Shown here piece by piece: positions 55,050 through 63,848 of a stretch of 64,000 nucleotides of DNA; position 1 is the stretch's first letter; the number at the start of each line of letters is the position of its first letter. The notes under the pieces were generated by a model, which made no database searches, was not told the DNA's origin, and saw only the letters and a program-made list of their open reading frames with translations. The position numbers and the translations under genes were made by a program. This DNA is from Verrucomicrobiaceae bacterium (GTDB lineage: Bacteria; Verrucomicrobiota; Verrucomicrobiia; Verrucomicrobiales; DEV007): positions 22,845 through 86,844 of the forward strand of contig SHBV01000004.1 of assembly GCA_004211885.1 (NCBI GenBank), given 5' to 3'.

Positions 55050-57670
55050 TTGTTCTCTTGTATTTCCTTACTATGAATCAGATCACTAGTTGCTATAGCG
55101 TGAATGATGCTCGGATAGGTGCTTCCATTATTTTTTGCTCTTTGGTGAATCTTGTCAACCTTGCTAACATCTTTCGCGCCTAATGGCCTGCCCATTGCAA
55201 ACTGCGTTATTTTCCACGTTAAGCTGTGACTCACACGGTCACTTTGAGAAAGTAAGTCCATCAGTTTTGCGGAACTTTCATAGCTCAGCGGCGTAGCTTC
55301 TCCGGGAATAAGGATTTTTCCATCCTCCCTTAATAAATTACCTAAGCTGTCATTCTTCATATAAGTGCCTAGTCCATCAAAGCGTTCGAGTCCGAAGGCC
55401 AGAGGCTCAAATCTTGAGTGACACCCCCCGCAATTTTTGTTGGATATACGTTTTTCCGCGATGAGTCTTTGACTTAGGCCTGGCTTGATAGGTACTGGAG
55501 TAGTATCAACGCAAGGTGGTGGATCCTTTACGACTCCCCTCAAAAGATCATGTAAAACGAAAAGACCACGCGTTACCATTGAAGCTTCATCGCCTCCAAT
55601 CGTGAGTGTGCTGCCCTGTGTGAGGAGTCCTCCTCTGGAGGAGACTTCACTCAAATCATAGCGGGCCAACTCATTGCTATCTTTTTCTCTTATGCCGTAG
55701 TGTTTTGCTAGTTTGGGAGTCAGGTAAGTGAACTGAGCATTCAGTAGTTGAGACATTGGGAGCTTCTTTTCCCAGATCACTTCTTTAAAAAAAGCAACCG
55801 TTTCTGAGTCCATGTCCTCGGCCAATTGAGGTTCCCATTCAGGGAAATGTTTTTTGTCTGGCCGGAGATTTGCAAGGCTATCAAGGTTCAGCCACTGTCT
55901 TAGGAATCGGATGGACTGATCAATGGCACGTGGGTCACCAAGCATGCGGTCAACATGAGATCTTATTGTCTCCGGATCACTGAAGTTTCCTTTGAGTGTC
56001 GCGTCATAGAGTGCCTTGTCTGGAGAAGATCCCCAAATGAAGTAGCTGAGTCGTACTGCAAGTTCAGTATCACTGACGATCTCACCGGAATTATTATCTT
56101 CAATACGATAAATGAAACGTGGGGACTGAAGCATGGCTTCGAGGACCAGAGCGATTGCTTCCTGATAATTTGCTCCGCTAGCGACTGCAGTAGTTGTAAT
56201 GCCTCTATAGATTACGATTTCTTTTTTCTCAAGAGGGCCCCTCAGGACCCAGAGGCCTAACTTCTCGAGGAACTGGGCCATGTTCTTGTCAGTGAAGCTT
56301 TGGTTGTTGGAGAAGCGTTGAGCGAATTTTTTAATGTCTATTTTTGTTATGATTTTTGAGGCGAGCTGCGAATAGGCTAGGACGTGTTCCAGGTCAACGT
56401 TCAGGTTATAAGCGGTATTCGAAAACCCATCGGCTCGCAGATCAGCGGGCAGTATTTCAAGGGCTTCTTTAGATATATCAACTCCCATAGTTGCATTGAC
56501 CGTTGATATGTATTCTTCAACTGTGAGCCTGCGGATCCAATGTTTTTGGGTCTTTTCCTCATGCACATACACGGCAGGATCAATGGTCTTGAGTGTCCAG
56601 TTTGCCCCACCGTCTAACCAATCTTTGAGGGATTTTTTTTCTTTGTCAGTCAATGGTGGGCGCTTCTTTGGCATTTCGTTTTTTGAAACTGATTCCCAGA
56701 GAAGACTCTTCGATGAATGGCCCGATGCGATGATTCCCTCATCAGCGAATGCTGTGATCTTTCGAGAAAGGTCAAGGTCTCCCTTCGCGTTCGCCGCGTC
56801 ATGACACTCGAGGCAGTGATTGGCTAAGATTGGGGCAATGCTCCTCTCAAATAGCTTGGAGTTTTCTGCAACCTTATCAATTACTGGTACTCCTCTTTTA
56901 TCTTTTCCGGCTTCATACCGTGCGGTAATTTCATTTGGATTGAGTTCACGATTGTATATTGCAGCATAGTATATCGTCCCTAACCATGGCCTGTTATTGG
57001 ACACTTCGTTGCCGATTGAGATTTTGAAATTCTTATCCCAATTATCAAATGTCCCGCTAATTTTTTGTTCTTTAACAAGTCGACCGTTAATATAAAGCTT
57101 TGCCCGTCCTCTGTTGAATGAATAGACAGCATGAGTGACTTTAGTGGTTAGTAATGCATTACTCTCCAGTGCCGGAAGGCCATTTTTGCTGGTACTGGTG
57201 GTGCGGACCCGGGCCTGCAAGGACCGCCCCTCTTGCCCAATAGTAAAGTTACGATCTGACGTGCCGCCTGATATTGTTATTAGCCGGGCTGGTCCGTCCT
57301 GCTTCAGATTGGAAGGCTTAAACCAAACCTCCGCACTGATCGTATTGGAACCTTTCAATGCATTTATGATTTTTGAAGGGGGGGTCATTGAACGGGCGGT
57401 TGTGCCCTTGATGAATTTGATTGAGCCATTGGCGCGGAGAACATTGCGGGGTTCATTAATTAAGAGATTAACCAATGGTTTTGCGCCAGAACGGTCCATG
57501 ACGAGATTTCCTGAATTTGATGTGAAGTCGTAGGCTGCGACTAGGCCCTGTTTTGAGCTCGCATCATTTTGGTCAATCTCATTTGCTGATAAAGCATTGA
57601 TAATGAAAAGGAGGCAGAGGATTCCAATCGGTATCCTCTTTGTGTTAGCGAGATGGCAGCGGCTTTTCAT
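55046..57670 (-). CDS. DUF1592/DUF1585-type (PSD1) protein with LamG and cytochrome-like CxxCH motifs
   Basis: An 874-residue exported protein. After a signal peptide (IPIGILCLLFIINALSA) comes a LamG-type domain (about 45-260, TISAEVWFKPSNLKQDGPAR). Next is a planctomycete cytochrome-like domain with CxxCH in LANHCLECHDAANAKGDLD, followed by the DUF1587, DUF1595, DUF1592, DUF1588 and DUF1585 series (about 370-870), including a second CxxCH in NKNCGGCHSRFEPLAFGLER. The CxxCH motifs suggest covalent heme, but no function has been shown for this family. It precedes and overlaps the DUF1552 gene, its constant partner. The start was set at ATG 57670; an in-frame TTG lies at 57685. Confidence 0.92.
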   Translation of the reverse strand: MKSRCHLANTKRIPIGILCLLFIINALSANEIDQNDASSKQGLVAAYDFTSNSGNLVMDRSGAKPLVNLLINEPRNVLRANGSIKFIKGTTARSMTPPSKIINALKGSNTISAEVWFKPSNLKQDGPARLITISGGTSDRNFTIGQEGRSLQARVRTTSTSKNGLPALESNALLTTKVTHAVYSFNRGRAKLYINGRLVKEQKISGTFDNWDKNFKISIGNEVSNNRPWLGTIYYAAIYNRELNPNEITARYEAGKDKRGVPVIDKVAENSKLFERSIAPILANHCLECHDAANAKGDLDLSRKITAFADEGIIASGHSSKSLLWESVSKNEMPKKRPPLTDKEKKSLKDWLDGGANWTLKTIDPAVYVHEEKTQKHWIRRLTVEEYISTVNATMGVDISKEALEILPADLRADGFSNTAYNLNVDLEHVLAYSQLASKIITKIDIKKFAQRFSNNQSFTDKNMAQFLEKLGLWVLRGPLEKKEIVIYRGITTTAVASGANYQEAIALVLEAMLQSPRFIYRIEDNNSGEIVSDTELAVRLSYFIWGSSPDKALYDATLKGNFSDPETIRSHVDRMLGDPRAIDQSIRFLRQWLNLDSLANLRPDKKHFPEWEPQLAEDMDSETVAFFKEVIWEKKLPMSQLLNAQFTYLTPKLAKHYGIREKDSNELARYDLSEVSSRGGLLTQGSTLTIGGDEASMVTRGLFVLHDLLRGVVKDPPPCVDTTPVPIKPGLSQRLIAEKRISNKNCGGCHSRFEPLAFGLERFDGLGTYMKNDSLGNLLREDGKILIPGEATPLSYESSAKLMDLLSQSDRVSHSLTWKITQFAMGRPLGAKDVSKVDKIHQRAKNNGSTYPSIIHAIATSDLIHSKEIQENK

Positions 57671-57718
57671 TGGTATCTTATGCAATAACCATCGAGAATT
57701 TGTAAACAGGCAAGGTCC

Positions 57719-57856
57719 TTACTTTTCTATGGATTCGTCTTCAGGAGCTAATAATGCTTCTTTTAATTCTGGAAATTCCAGTTCGGTGGTTATTCTAATT
57801 CCACAGCCACTTAGGTAAAGAAGAGATAATGGCACGACTAGCAGGAATTTCTTCAT
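57719..57856 (-). CDS. Small lipoprotein of 45 residues
   Basis: A short leftward gene, ATG at 57854-57856 to TAA at 57719-57721. It encodes a lipoprotein signal, KFLLVVPLSLLYLSGC (lipobox L-S-G-C), and an acidic mature tail (TELEFPELKEALLAPEDESI). It has no recognised family. It lies just upstream of the DUF1592 gene (48 bp) and downstream of the beta-propeller gene, so it may be co-transcribed with either. The lipobox and clean ends support it as real despite its length. Confidence 0.65.
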   Translation of the reverse strand: MKKFLLVVPLSLLYLSGCGIRITTELEFPELKEALLAPEDESIEK

Positions 57857-57917
57857 GCATTAAAGTTAGCATCTGCCCCGTTAATTTACCAACTACATAA
57901 TATCACTAAGGCCTCGA

Positions 57918-60386
57918 TTAATTTTTCAGATCATCAAGAATTTCGATATTTAACGCCTCATAGGCCACGGCCTTAACCACGCCACTGGGTGGAAATAGTG
58001 AGATTGGATATCCTTCAATGGGCACGCAAGCGTCTCCGAAAGCAAGCCCGAGATCAACTCTCTCTGGGTAATTCAGATACGAAGAGAATTCTGGGAGAGG
58101 ATTTTCTGCGGTCATCAGGAGGACCCGATTCTTTTTTTCCTTGAACAGGGCATCAATTTTGTTACTGAGGCCAAAGTAGCCGAGCCGGAGAACGAGACCG
58201 TCCCGAGTAGATTTTTTCTTAAAGTTATTGAGCTGCGATTCTAGGTTCTCATGGACCTCAACATTGTCAGCCCACATCGAATCGGAAAATTTCCCTACAT
58301 AATTCATCACCATGTGACCGCTTGACGCTACTAATGTGCGCCGGCCGGCTCTTTTTTCAGCTGCGATAGTTTTAGCAAATTGATGTATTGCAGGTGATTG
58401 GGTATTTTCTAATGCTGAGAGTTGGGATCGGATACGATGAAGGTATTCTTTTCCTAGGACCCCTTCCTGGATCGGGGGGACAGAAAATTCTTTATGATAT
58501 TTGGTCTTGCGGAAAAACCGATCAGACCAAGCGCGCCCATCCTTCATGACCCAACTTTTCCATACTGGAGGCATTCGTCCTTTGCGGGTATGAGCTGCGA
58601 TAAATTCAGCCATCCAGACCCATCCTGACACTGCATTCATTACGTGATTAAGTTTTCCAGGGCTTAGGTCCTTAGCTTCCGTATCTGAATCTACCCATGA
58701 ATCGCAAAGTTTGATGTGCTTGGCAAGATTAGGATTACGCTTGGATCCAAAGCCGAGGAGATACTGTCCCGAGTCTTTGATGTTTTGGAGCCGCTTCAGT
58801 TCATTTGGCTTAGGGTCTGAGTCCCATGCCAGGACCGCAATGTCTTGAGCCTTTTCTTCGTCGGTCCGCAGTTTCTTCTCTTTCCACGGACGGTCGAATC
58901 CAATATGCATAAGGCCACCGCTACGACCTATCAGTTCCTGTTCGAGTGTGGTGCCGAACCAATGAAAGCCGATCAAGCCTCCCTTGTCATATCGCTCAGC
59001 TGCCAACTCGCCCAAAGCAGTCAGTTGAGGAAGATTTTTCTCAACTCGATCCAATTGTTGATGGATTTTTTGGAAGTATTTCTTGGAAGGGCTTGGGGCA
59101 TCAGGTTGTTTCTTGTAAGTATCAATTTTGAGTAAAGTGAAAGGGTAAATGATGGTCGCGTACAATGTGTTGTCCCTACCAGCGATCAGTGCCATATGAT
59201 TGTGTAATGGGGTCAGGGTACCGTCCGGCAATGTGTGATAACCATGGCTCCATGGAGGTTTCTTCCCATTGACGGGATTAAAGTTAAAGAAGTCGGGATT
59301 CTTCACTGCCAAGACACCGAGGTCCTCATGGATTTTTTCTATAGGATCATAGCGGCAGAGGTGATGTAGTCTGTGATTACCGAATCCGGTCTTATTTTTT
59401 ACACTGATCAGAGTATATATTTTACCGTCCGGTGCGATGGTCAGAGCGCTACGCGAATCGGGGCCTTCTCCTTCAAGCATAGGACCGTGATTTAGACCCG
59501 TAACTTTATTTATTTTGGATGAGAGATTGATGGAGATAAGAGCGGCATCATTCATAATAATGAGCCAAGCAGTGTGACCATTGGTTGCCAGGTTCCACGT
59601 CGGGATGGCACTTTTATTAGGACGGATAAATTGCTTTCCGTTGATCTCAATCTTCCGTTCAATAACTTTTCCGGTGGATGGATCATAGGTGGCTAAATGG
59701 AAATCTTTAGTCAATGCATGAGCCTTGCCATCAGCACTAACTAAAGTCGTTGCATAAGGGGTAAGTATGGGGCCGATCTCGGTAAATTTTTTGGTGGTGA
59801 CATTATACTTCATCCAGTGCTGATCCTCGCAGGTCACAACGTAGATCAAACCTCGATCTTCATCGGCGACTACGTCAGCAATGCCCTGCTCCTTATAAGG
59901 CATGCCAAGATTACTGGATTTATCGTTACGAGGATCGTAGGTGATTAGATAGCCTCCTGGATATTTCGAATTGTCCCCTTCTTTCGCGTATCCCTGCTTA
60001 GTACCTACATAGATGATTCCGCTAGGTCCGACGAAATTGCGTGTATGGATCTTGGCCTGGGCAGCATATCCTTTTGCGTCCAGTTCGCATGCCTTGTGAG
60101 CATCAATGACTATGCGCTGTTCAGTGGTGACGGGGTCAAATTCCACTAGGTAAGCGTTATGATTATATTTTGCTGTGCCTACATATATGCGTCCGTCATT
60201 TCCTTCGCACAGTGAGAAATAGCCTGATTCATCCGAATGTGTTTTGGGCAATATATGGTGGGCAGTTCCCCAAACATATTTAAAGGGTGCTTTGTCAGAA
60301 GCGAAAGTTGATGCGGATAGAAGTGCAGATTTTATAAAACCAATGACCAATAAATTCGATACAATCCTAATTCTCATATTCCTCAT
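57918..60386 (-). CDS. Large exported beta-propeller protein with C-terminal unknown domain
   Basis: An 822-residue protein with a signal peptide (VSNLLVIGFIKSALLSASTFA). The N-terminal half (about 40-400) is a repeat beta-propeller-like region (YFSLCEGNDGRIYVGTAKYN, GGYLITYDPRNDKSSNLGMP, SALTIAPDGKIYTLISVKN). The C-terminal half (about 430-822) is a separate domain, with TTLEQELIGRSGGLMHIGFD and a closing VPIEGYPISLFPPSGVVKAV that recall sugar-phosphate-isomerase-like proteins found in Planctomycetes, but no active-site motif can be named. An ATG at 60377 is an alternative start. It is divergent from the DUF3472-type gene. Function is unknown. Confidence 0.75.
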   Translation of the reverse strand: MRNMRIRIVSNLLVIGFIKSALLSASTFASDKAPFKYVWGTAHHILPKTHSDESGYFSLCEGNDGRIYVGTAKYNHNAYLVEFDPVTTEQRIVIDAHKACELDAKGYAAQAKIHTRNFVGPSGIIYVGTKQGYAKEGDNSKYPGGYLITYDPRNDKSSNLGMPYKEQGIADVVADEDRGLIYVVTCEDQHWMKYNVTTKKFTEIGPILTPYATTLVSADGKAHALTKDFHLATYDPSTGKVIERKIEINGKQFIRPNKSAIPTWNLATNGHTAWLIIMNDAALISINLSSKINKVTGLNHGPMLEGEGPDSRSALTIAPDGKIYTLISVKNKTGFGNHRLHHLCRYDPIEKIHEDLGVLAVKNPDFFNFNPVNGKKPPWSHGYHTLPDGTLTPLHNHMALIAGRDNTLYATIIYPFTLLKIDTYKKQPDAPSPSKKYFQKIHQQLDRVEKNLPQLTALGELAAERYDKGGLIGFHWFGTTLEQELIGRSGGLMHIGFDRPWKEKKLRTDEEKAQDIAVLAWDSDPKPNELKRLQNIKDSGQYLLGFGSKRNPNLAKHIKLCDSWVDSDTEAKDLSPGKLNHVMNAVSGWVWMAEFIAAHTRKGRMPPVWKSWVMKDGRAWSDRFFRKTKYHKEFSVPPIQEGVLGKEYLHRIRSQLSALENTQSPAIHQFAKTIAAEKRAGRRTLVASSGHMVMNYVGKFSDSMWADNVEVHENLESQLNNFKKKSTRDGLVLRLGYFGLSNKIDALFKEKKNRVLLMTAENPLPEFSSYLNYPERVDLGLAFGDACVPIEGYPISLFPPSGVVKAVAYEALNIEILDDLKN

Positions 60387-60532
60387 TATACTATATACTA
60401 TTGATCAGAAGCCTTACCAATGACTTAATCACAGGGAATTAATAACAATGATAAAAATGAAAATGAAATCATGCTCAGGGCATCAATAAATCATGGTATA
60501 AAATCTAAGTGTAATACTAAGGAAAAACAAAT

Positions 60533-61663
60533 ATGCGCCTAATTATCCTAATTCCCATCTTCATGGGATTCATTTTCGTCAAAGCCAAAGCGGGACAGAA
60601 CGCTGCCCCTTCTTCTCACCTAGTTTATAACGATGCGAATTTTGCGGGTAACATTCTCATCAATGAGGTCCGCGTGCCTAAGGGCGGTGAAGCGATGTAC
60701 ACTTATTATGAGGCCCTTGGATGGGCAGGGAAAGGTGCCGGATACGCTGGGATTCAGGCGCACCCTAGGGCACATAATTATATTTTTTCTATTTGGGACC
60801 ATAAGAATCACAAGGCACCGATCAGGGCCGTTCACCGTGGCCCGGGAACGCTCACCGAAAAATTTGGCGGGGAAGGGACTGGCCTAAAATCATGGAACTT
60901 TGAATTGGGCTGGGACACTGATGTCTGGTACACACTTGTGGCTCGTTGTTGGCCCGTTAAGGATCATACATTCTATGGGTACTGGGTCCGTTCGGCTAAG
61001 ACCAAAGAATGGACTCACATGATCACTATGGATGTTGCAGTGAAGGACGCTCATTTTCTAGGCGGTAATGATTCTTTCATTGAGGATTGGCTCGAGACTG
61101 GAAAGAATGCCCGTACTACGCATCTGCGAAATGGCTGGAAACGTAAACTTACGGGTCAGTGGCACGCGTTTGGCAGTGGCAAGTATTCAGTAAATAGCTG
61201 GGACCTTGAGAAGGGAAAACGTTCTTATAACTTCAGGAATAATTGGAACGGCGGTGTGGCCAAAGATTCTGAGGGAGAATATTACTTCATGGTCGCGGGA
61301 GGTTCGAATACTAGGCCGACTACCAATAATCCATCGAGTCATTTCATTAAAAGAAATGAAAAGAGGCCCGGATACGCGCCCATTAAGATTCATTCCACCA
61401 GTTCTAAATTAATAGGTAAAGAGAAGGCCAATGTGAGTTGGAAAATTGACTCCAAGTCCTTACCTCAGTTCGGATATGAAATAACAGCCTATGATAAATT
61501 AGATGAGAAAAAACAAAGGATAGGGTACTTGGGGAGGATTGAGCCTCACGTGCGGAGCGCGGAACTGACCTTATCCAAACCGATCGATCCTGATCGTCTG
61601 CAAATATGGATTAAATGCACGGACATTCTGGATAACGTGACAGAGAGCGTAAAGTGTGATTAA
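60533..61663 (+). CDS. DUF3472-like exported protein
   Basis: A 376-residue protein with a signal peptide (LIILIPIFMGFIFVKAKA). The conserved look is in the first two-thirds: GKGAGYAGIQAHPRAHNYIF, SIWDHKNHKAPIRAVH, FGGEGTGLKSWNFELGWDTD and WYTLVARCWPVKDHTFYGYW, which fit DUF3472, a beta-sandwich family found in polysaccharide-degrading bacteria. The C-terminal part (about 285-376) is an extra Ig-like domain. The molecular activity of the family is not established; it may bind a carbohydrate. It diverges from the beta-propeller gene across about 146 bp. Confidence 0.75.
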   Translation: MRLIILIPIFMGFIFVKAKAGQNAAPSSHLVYNDANFAGNILINEVRVPKGGEAMYTYYEALGWAGKGAGYAGIQAHPRAHNYIFSIWDHKNHKAPIRAVHRGPGTLTEKFGGEGTGLKSWNFELGWDTDVWYTLVARCWPVKDHTFYGYWVRSAKTKEWTHMITMDVAVKDAHFLGGNDSFIEDWLETGKNARTTHLRNGWKRKLTGQWHAFGSGKYSVNSWDLEKGKRSYNFRNNWNGGVAKDSEGEYYFMVAGGSNTRPTTNNPSSHFIKRNEKRPGYAPIKIHSTSSKLIGKEKANVSWKIDSKSLPQFGYEITAYDKLDEKKQRIGYLGRIEPHVRSAELTLSKPIDPDRLQIWIKCTDILDNVTESVKCD

Positions 61664-61708
61664 CTTTTTAGAGGCCCAAAAAGGATATCAAACGAACCGG
61701 CATTAAAA

Positions 61709-62488
61709 GTGAATAAATTAAAGCAAATCTCAATAATCATTAATTTTAAAACGATTATCATAATTGTCTTGGCGGTCCTGTCTACGTATCTGTGCCGCAA
61801 GTTTGATTTAACAGCTGCATTTCCAATGACACTCATCGCAACGGCAGTCGTCTTTCCGATCGTCTTTTCAATCGGTGGAGCTTACAAGAGGCGAGAGAAC
61901 GCATTAGCAAAGTACAGTTCGATTAAGGCTCATGGCCGGGCCATTTACTTTGCTTCGCGGGACTGGCTTGAAAATACGGACGACCAGATACTAGATAAGG
62001 GAAGGCGGCTACTCGGAGAATTGCTGAATGGTTGCCGGACACTCTTCCTTCATCCGGTCTCTGAGATGACGAAGCATGAAGAGAAAGTTTACAGAAAATT
62101 CTCGGAACTTTCAGCATTCATTAAGGATGATTTGCGAGGCAATGGTCTTCCCTCAGGTGAGACGTCTCGCTGTAACCAGTTCCTCAGTAAAATGATTGTT
62201 GCTTTTGAGGACGTTAAGCACATTTATCAATACAGAACTCCTCGAACATTGAGTGCATTCAGTGACCTCTTTGTGACGATATTGCCGGTCCTGTACGGGC
62301 CATACTTTGCTGCAGTTTCGGCGGATTACGCTCCTAGCCTAGTTTACGTTTTGCCTGTCATGTTTACGATGATTTTAGTGAGTCTGGATAATATCCAGGA
62401 ACATTTAGAGAATCCTTTTGATCAGATCGGCGCGGATGATATTTACATCAATGCAGAGAAATATGTGGAACAGCTTGGATTGAAGTAA
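61709..62488 (+). CDS. Integral membrane protein of unknown function
   Basis: A 259-residue protein with two N-terminal membrane segments (FKTIIIIVLAVLSTYLC and FPMTLIATAVVFPIVFSIGG), a cytosolic-looking helical stretch of about 130 residues, and two more segments (about 190-230, e.g. FVTILPVLYGPYFAAVSA). This 2+2 arrangement and the KYSSIKAHGRAIYFASRDW stretch recall bestrophin-like proteins, but the motif evidence is thin. The start is GTG at 61709. No family was assigned. Confidence 0.65.
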   Translation: MNKLKQISIIINFKTIIIIVLAVLSTYLCRKFDLTAAFPMTLIATAVVFPIVFSIGGAYKRRENALAKYSSIKAHGRAIYFASRDWLENTDDQILDKGRRLLGELLNGCRTLFLHPVSEMTKHEEKVYRKFSELSAFIKDDLRGNGLPSGETSRCNQFLSKMIVAFEDVKHIYQYRTPRTLSAFSDLFVTILPVLYGPYFAAVSADYAPSLVYVLPVMFTMILVSLDNIQEHLENPFDQIGADDIYINAEKYVEQLGLK

Positions 62489-62493
62489 TTATA

Positions 62494-63726
62494 TCAATCA
62501 CTCATTGCATCATAGATGAGGGTCTTGAGTTCTTTTTCGAGAGTCCACTCATAGGGCATGAAGTTGCGCAAAGTTATTGCGATGAGTCCGTCCTTTTGTG
62601 AGATCCAAAAATGAGTACTCGCTGCTCCTCCCCAGCCACATTCGCCTTTGCGGCCGCCGAATCCCCAGTCACTTTCCTCGAAACGAACTGCGAATCCATA
62701 ACCAAATCCAATTCCCAGCCTATTGTCATTAATGCCGATGTTCTTGATCGAGGGTGGTAGGTGATTCGACATCATCAGGTCCACGGTCTCTTTGGTCAGT
62801 AGACGCTTACCATTGAATTCACCTCCATTCAGGATCATCTGGCAGAACCTGAAGTAGTCATTGGCAGTAGAGCACAAGCCTCCGCCCCCAGATTCGTTCT
62901 TGGGCATTTTCTTAAATTGACTCTTCGAGGCTGATTCCGAGATAAAAAGTTTTCCTGAGCCGTTCCTTCCGTTCTGGTTAGTGAAACGGTTCCATTTTTC
63001 CTTAGGAACAAAAAAATCTGTATCCTTCATTCCGAGAGGTTTGAAAATTTCACTGTGAAGAAAATTCCTGAAGGATTTTCCGGATACTACTTCTACTACA
63101 CGGCCCAAAACATCAATCGCTATACTGTACCGCCACACTGTTCCTGGCTCTTCTTGCAATGGAATCTTAGTCACTTTTTTCATCATGTCCTCTAGGGATG
63201 CATTCCTGTTGAGTACATTTTTAATGTTGTACATGAAAGCGACTTCTCCTCCAACGAATCCGTAGCTTAGGCCCGATGTGTGCCTCATTAGATCGGCAAT
63301 GGTAATTTGTTTTTTGGCGGGCTTGTGTTTTCCGGACTTATCATAGACGACAAGATTTTTAAATTCTGGAAGAAATTTTGAGACAGGATCACTAATGGAT
63401 ATTTTCTTATCTTCGACCAGCATCATGACAGCTGTAGTTGTGATCGGTTTTGTCATTGAGTAGATTCGGAAGATAGTATCCTTCTTCATTTTCTTCCCAG
63501 AACTAAGGTCACTCACTCCACGAGCCTCAAAATGGGCTATTTCTCCGTCCCTAGCGACCAGAGTAACGGCCCCAGCTATGAATTTTTCATCAATGAGGCG
63601 CTGCACTTCATTTCCGACCTTAGCCAATTTCTTTTTATCAAATCCTCTATGATCGGCTCCATGAGTAATTGCACTTAAGGAAAAAGTTAAGGACAGAAGG
63701 ACCAATAAGAGTGGGAATCTTTTCAT
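62494..63726 (-). CDS. Exported beta-lactamase-family serine hydrolase
   Basis: A class C beta-lactamase-like hydrolase of about 410 residues. Signal peptide FPLLLVLLSLTFSLSAITHG, then the S-x-x-K motif FRIYSMTKPITTTAVMML (catalytic Ser and Lys), the second motif Tyr in TVWRYSIAIDVLGRV, and HTSGLSYGFVGGEVAFMYNI. Members are esterases or peptidases rather than true beta-lactamases in most cases. The start was placed at ATG 63726 because the signal peptide begins there; ATG 63738 and GTG 63765 are alternatives. A 20-bp perfect palindrome lies just upstream. Confidence 0.87.
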   Translation of the reverse strand: MKRFPLLLVLLSLTFSLSAITHGADHRGFDKKKLAKVGNEVQRLIDEKFIAGAVTLVARDGEIAHFEARGVSDLSSGKKMKKDTIFRIYSMTKPITTTAVMMLVEDKKISISDPVSKFLPEFKNLVVYDKSGKHKPAKKQITIADLMRHTSGLSYGFVGGEVAFMYNIKNVLNRNASLEDMMKKVTKIPLQEEPGTVWRYSIAIDVLGRVVEVVSGKSFRNFLHSEIFKPLGMKDTDFFVPKEKWNRFTNQNGRNGSGKLFISESASKSQFKKMPKNESGGGGLCSTANDYFRFCQMILNGGEFNGKRLLTKETVDLMMSNHLPPSIKNIGINDNRLGIGFGYGFAVRFEESDWGFGGRKGECGWGGAASTHFWISQKDGLIAITLRNFMPYEWTLEKELKTLIYDAMSD

Positions 63727-63735
63727 AGTGATATT

Positions 63736-63755
63736 CATACCAATTAATTGGTATG
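63736..63755. promoter_or_regulatory. 20-bp perfect palindrome upstream of the serine hydrolase gene
   Basis: Each half is CATACCAATT, and the whole is self-complementary over 20 bp. It lies 10 bp upstream of the probable start codon of the serine hydrolase and about 95 bp from the divergent gene at 63849. It may be an operator for a dimeric regulator controlling one or both genes. A chance palindrome of this length in AT-rich DNA is unlikely but not excluded. Confidence 0.5.
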
Positions 63756-63848
63756 GATCAACCACTGATCATAATCAATTAGTACTCAGATCGGAGTAAA
63801 TAATTATATGATTGGTTGCAGAGATGCTGAGGTGTTAGAATTAATAGA

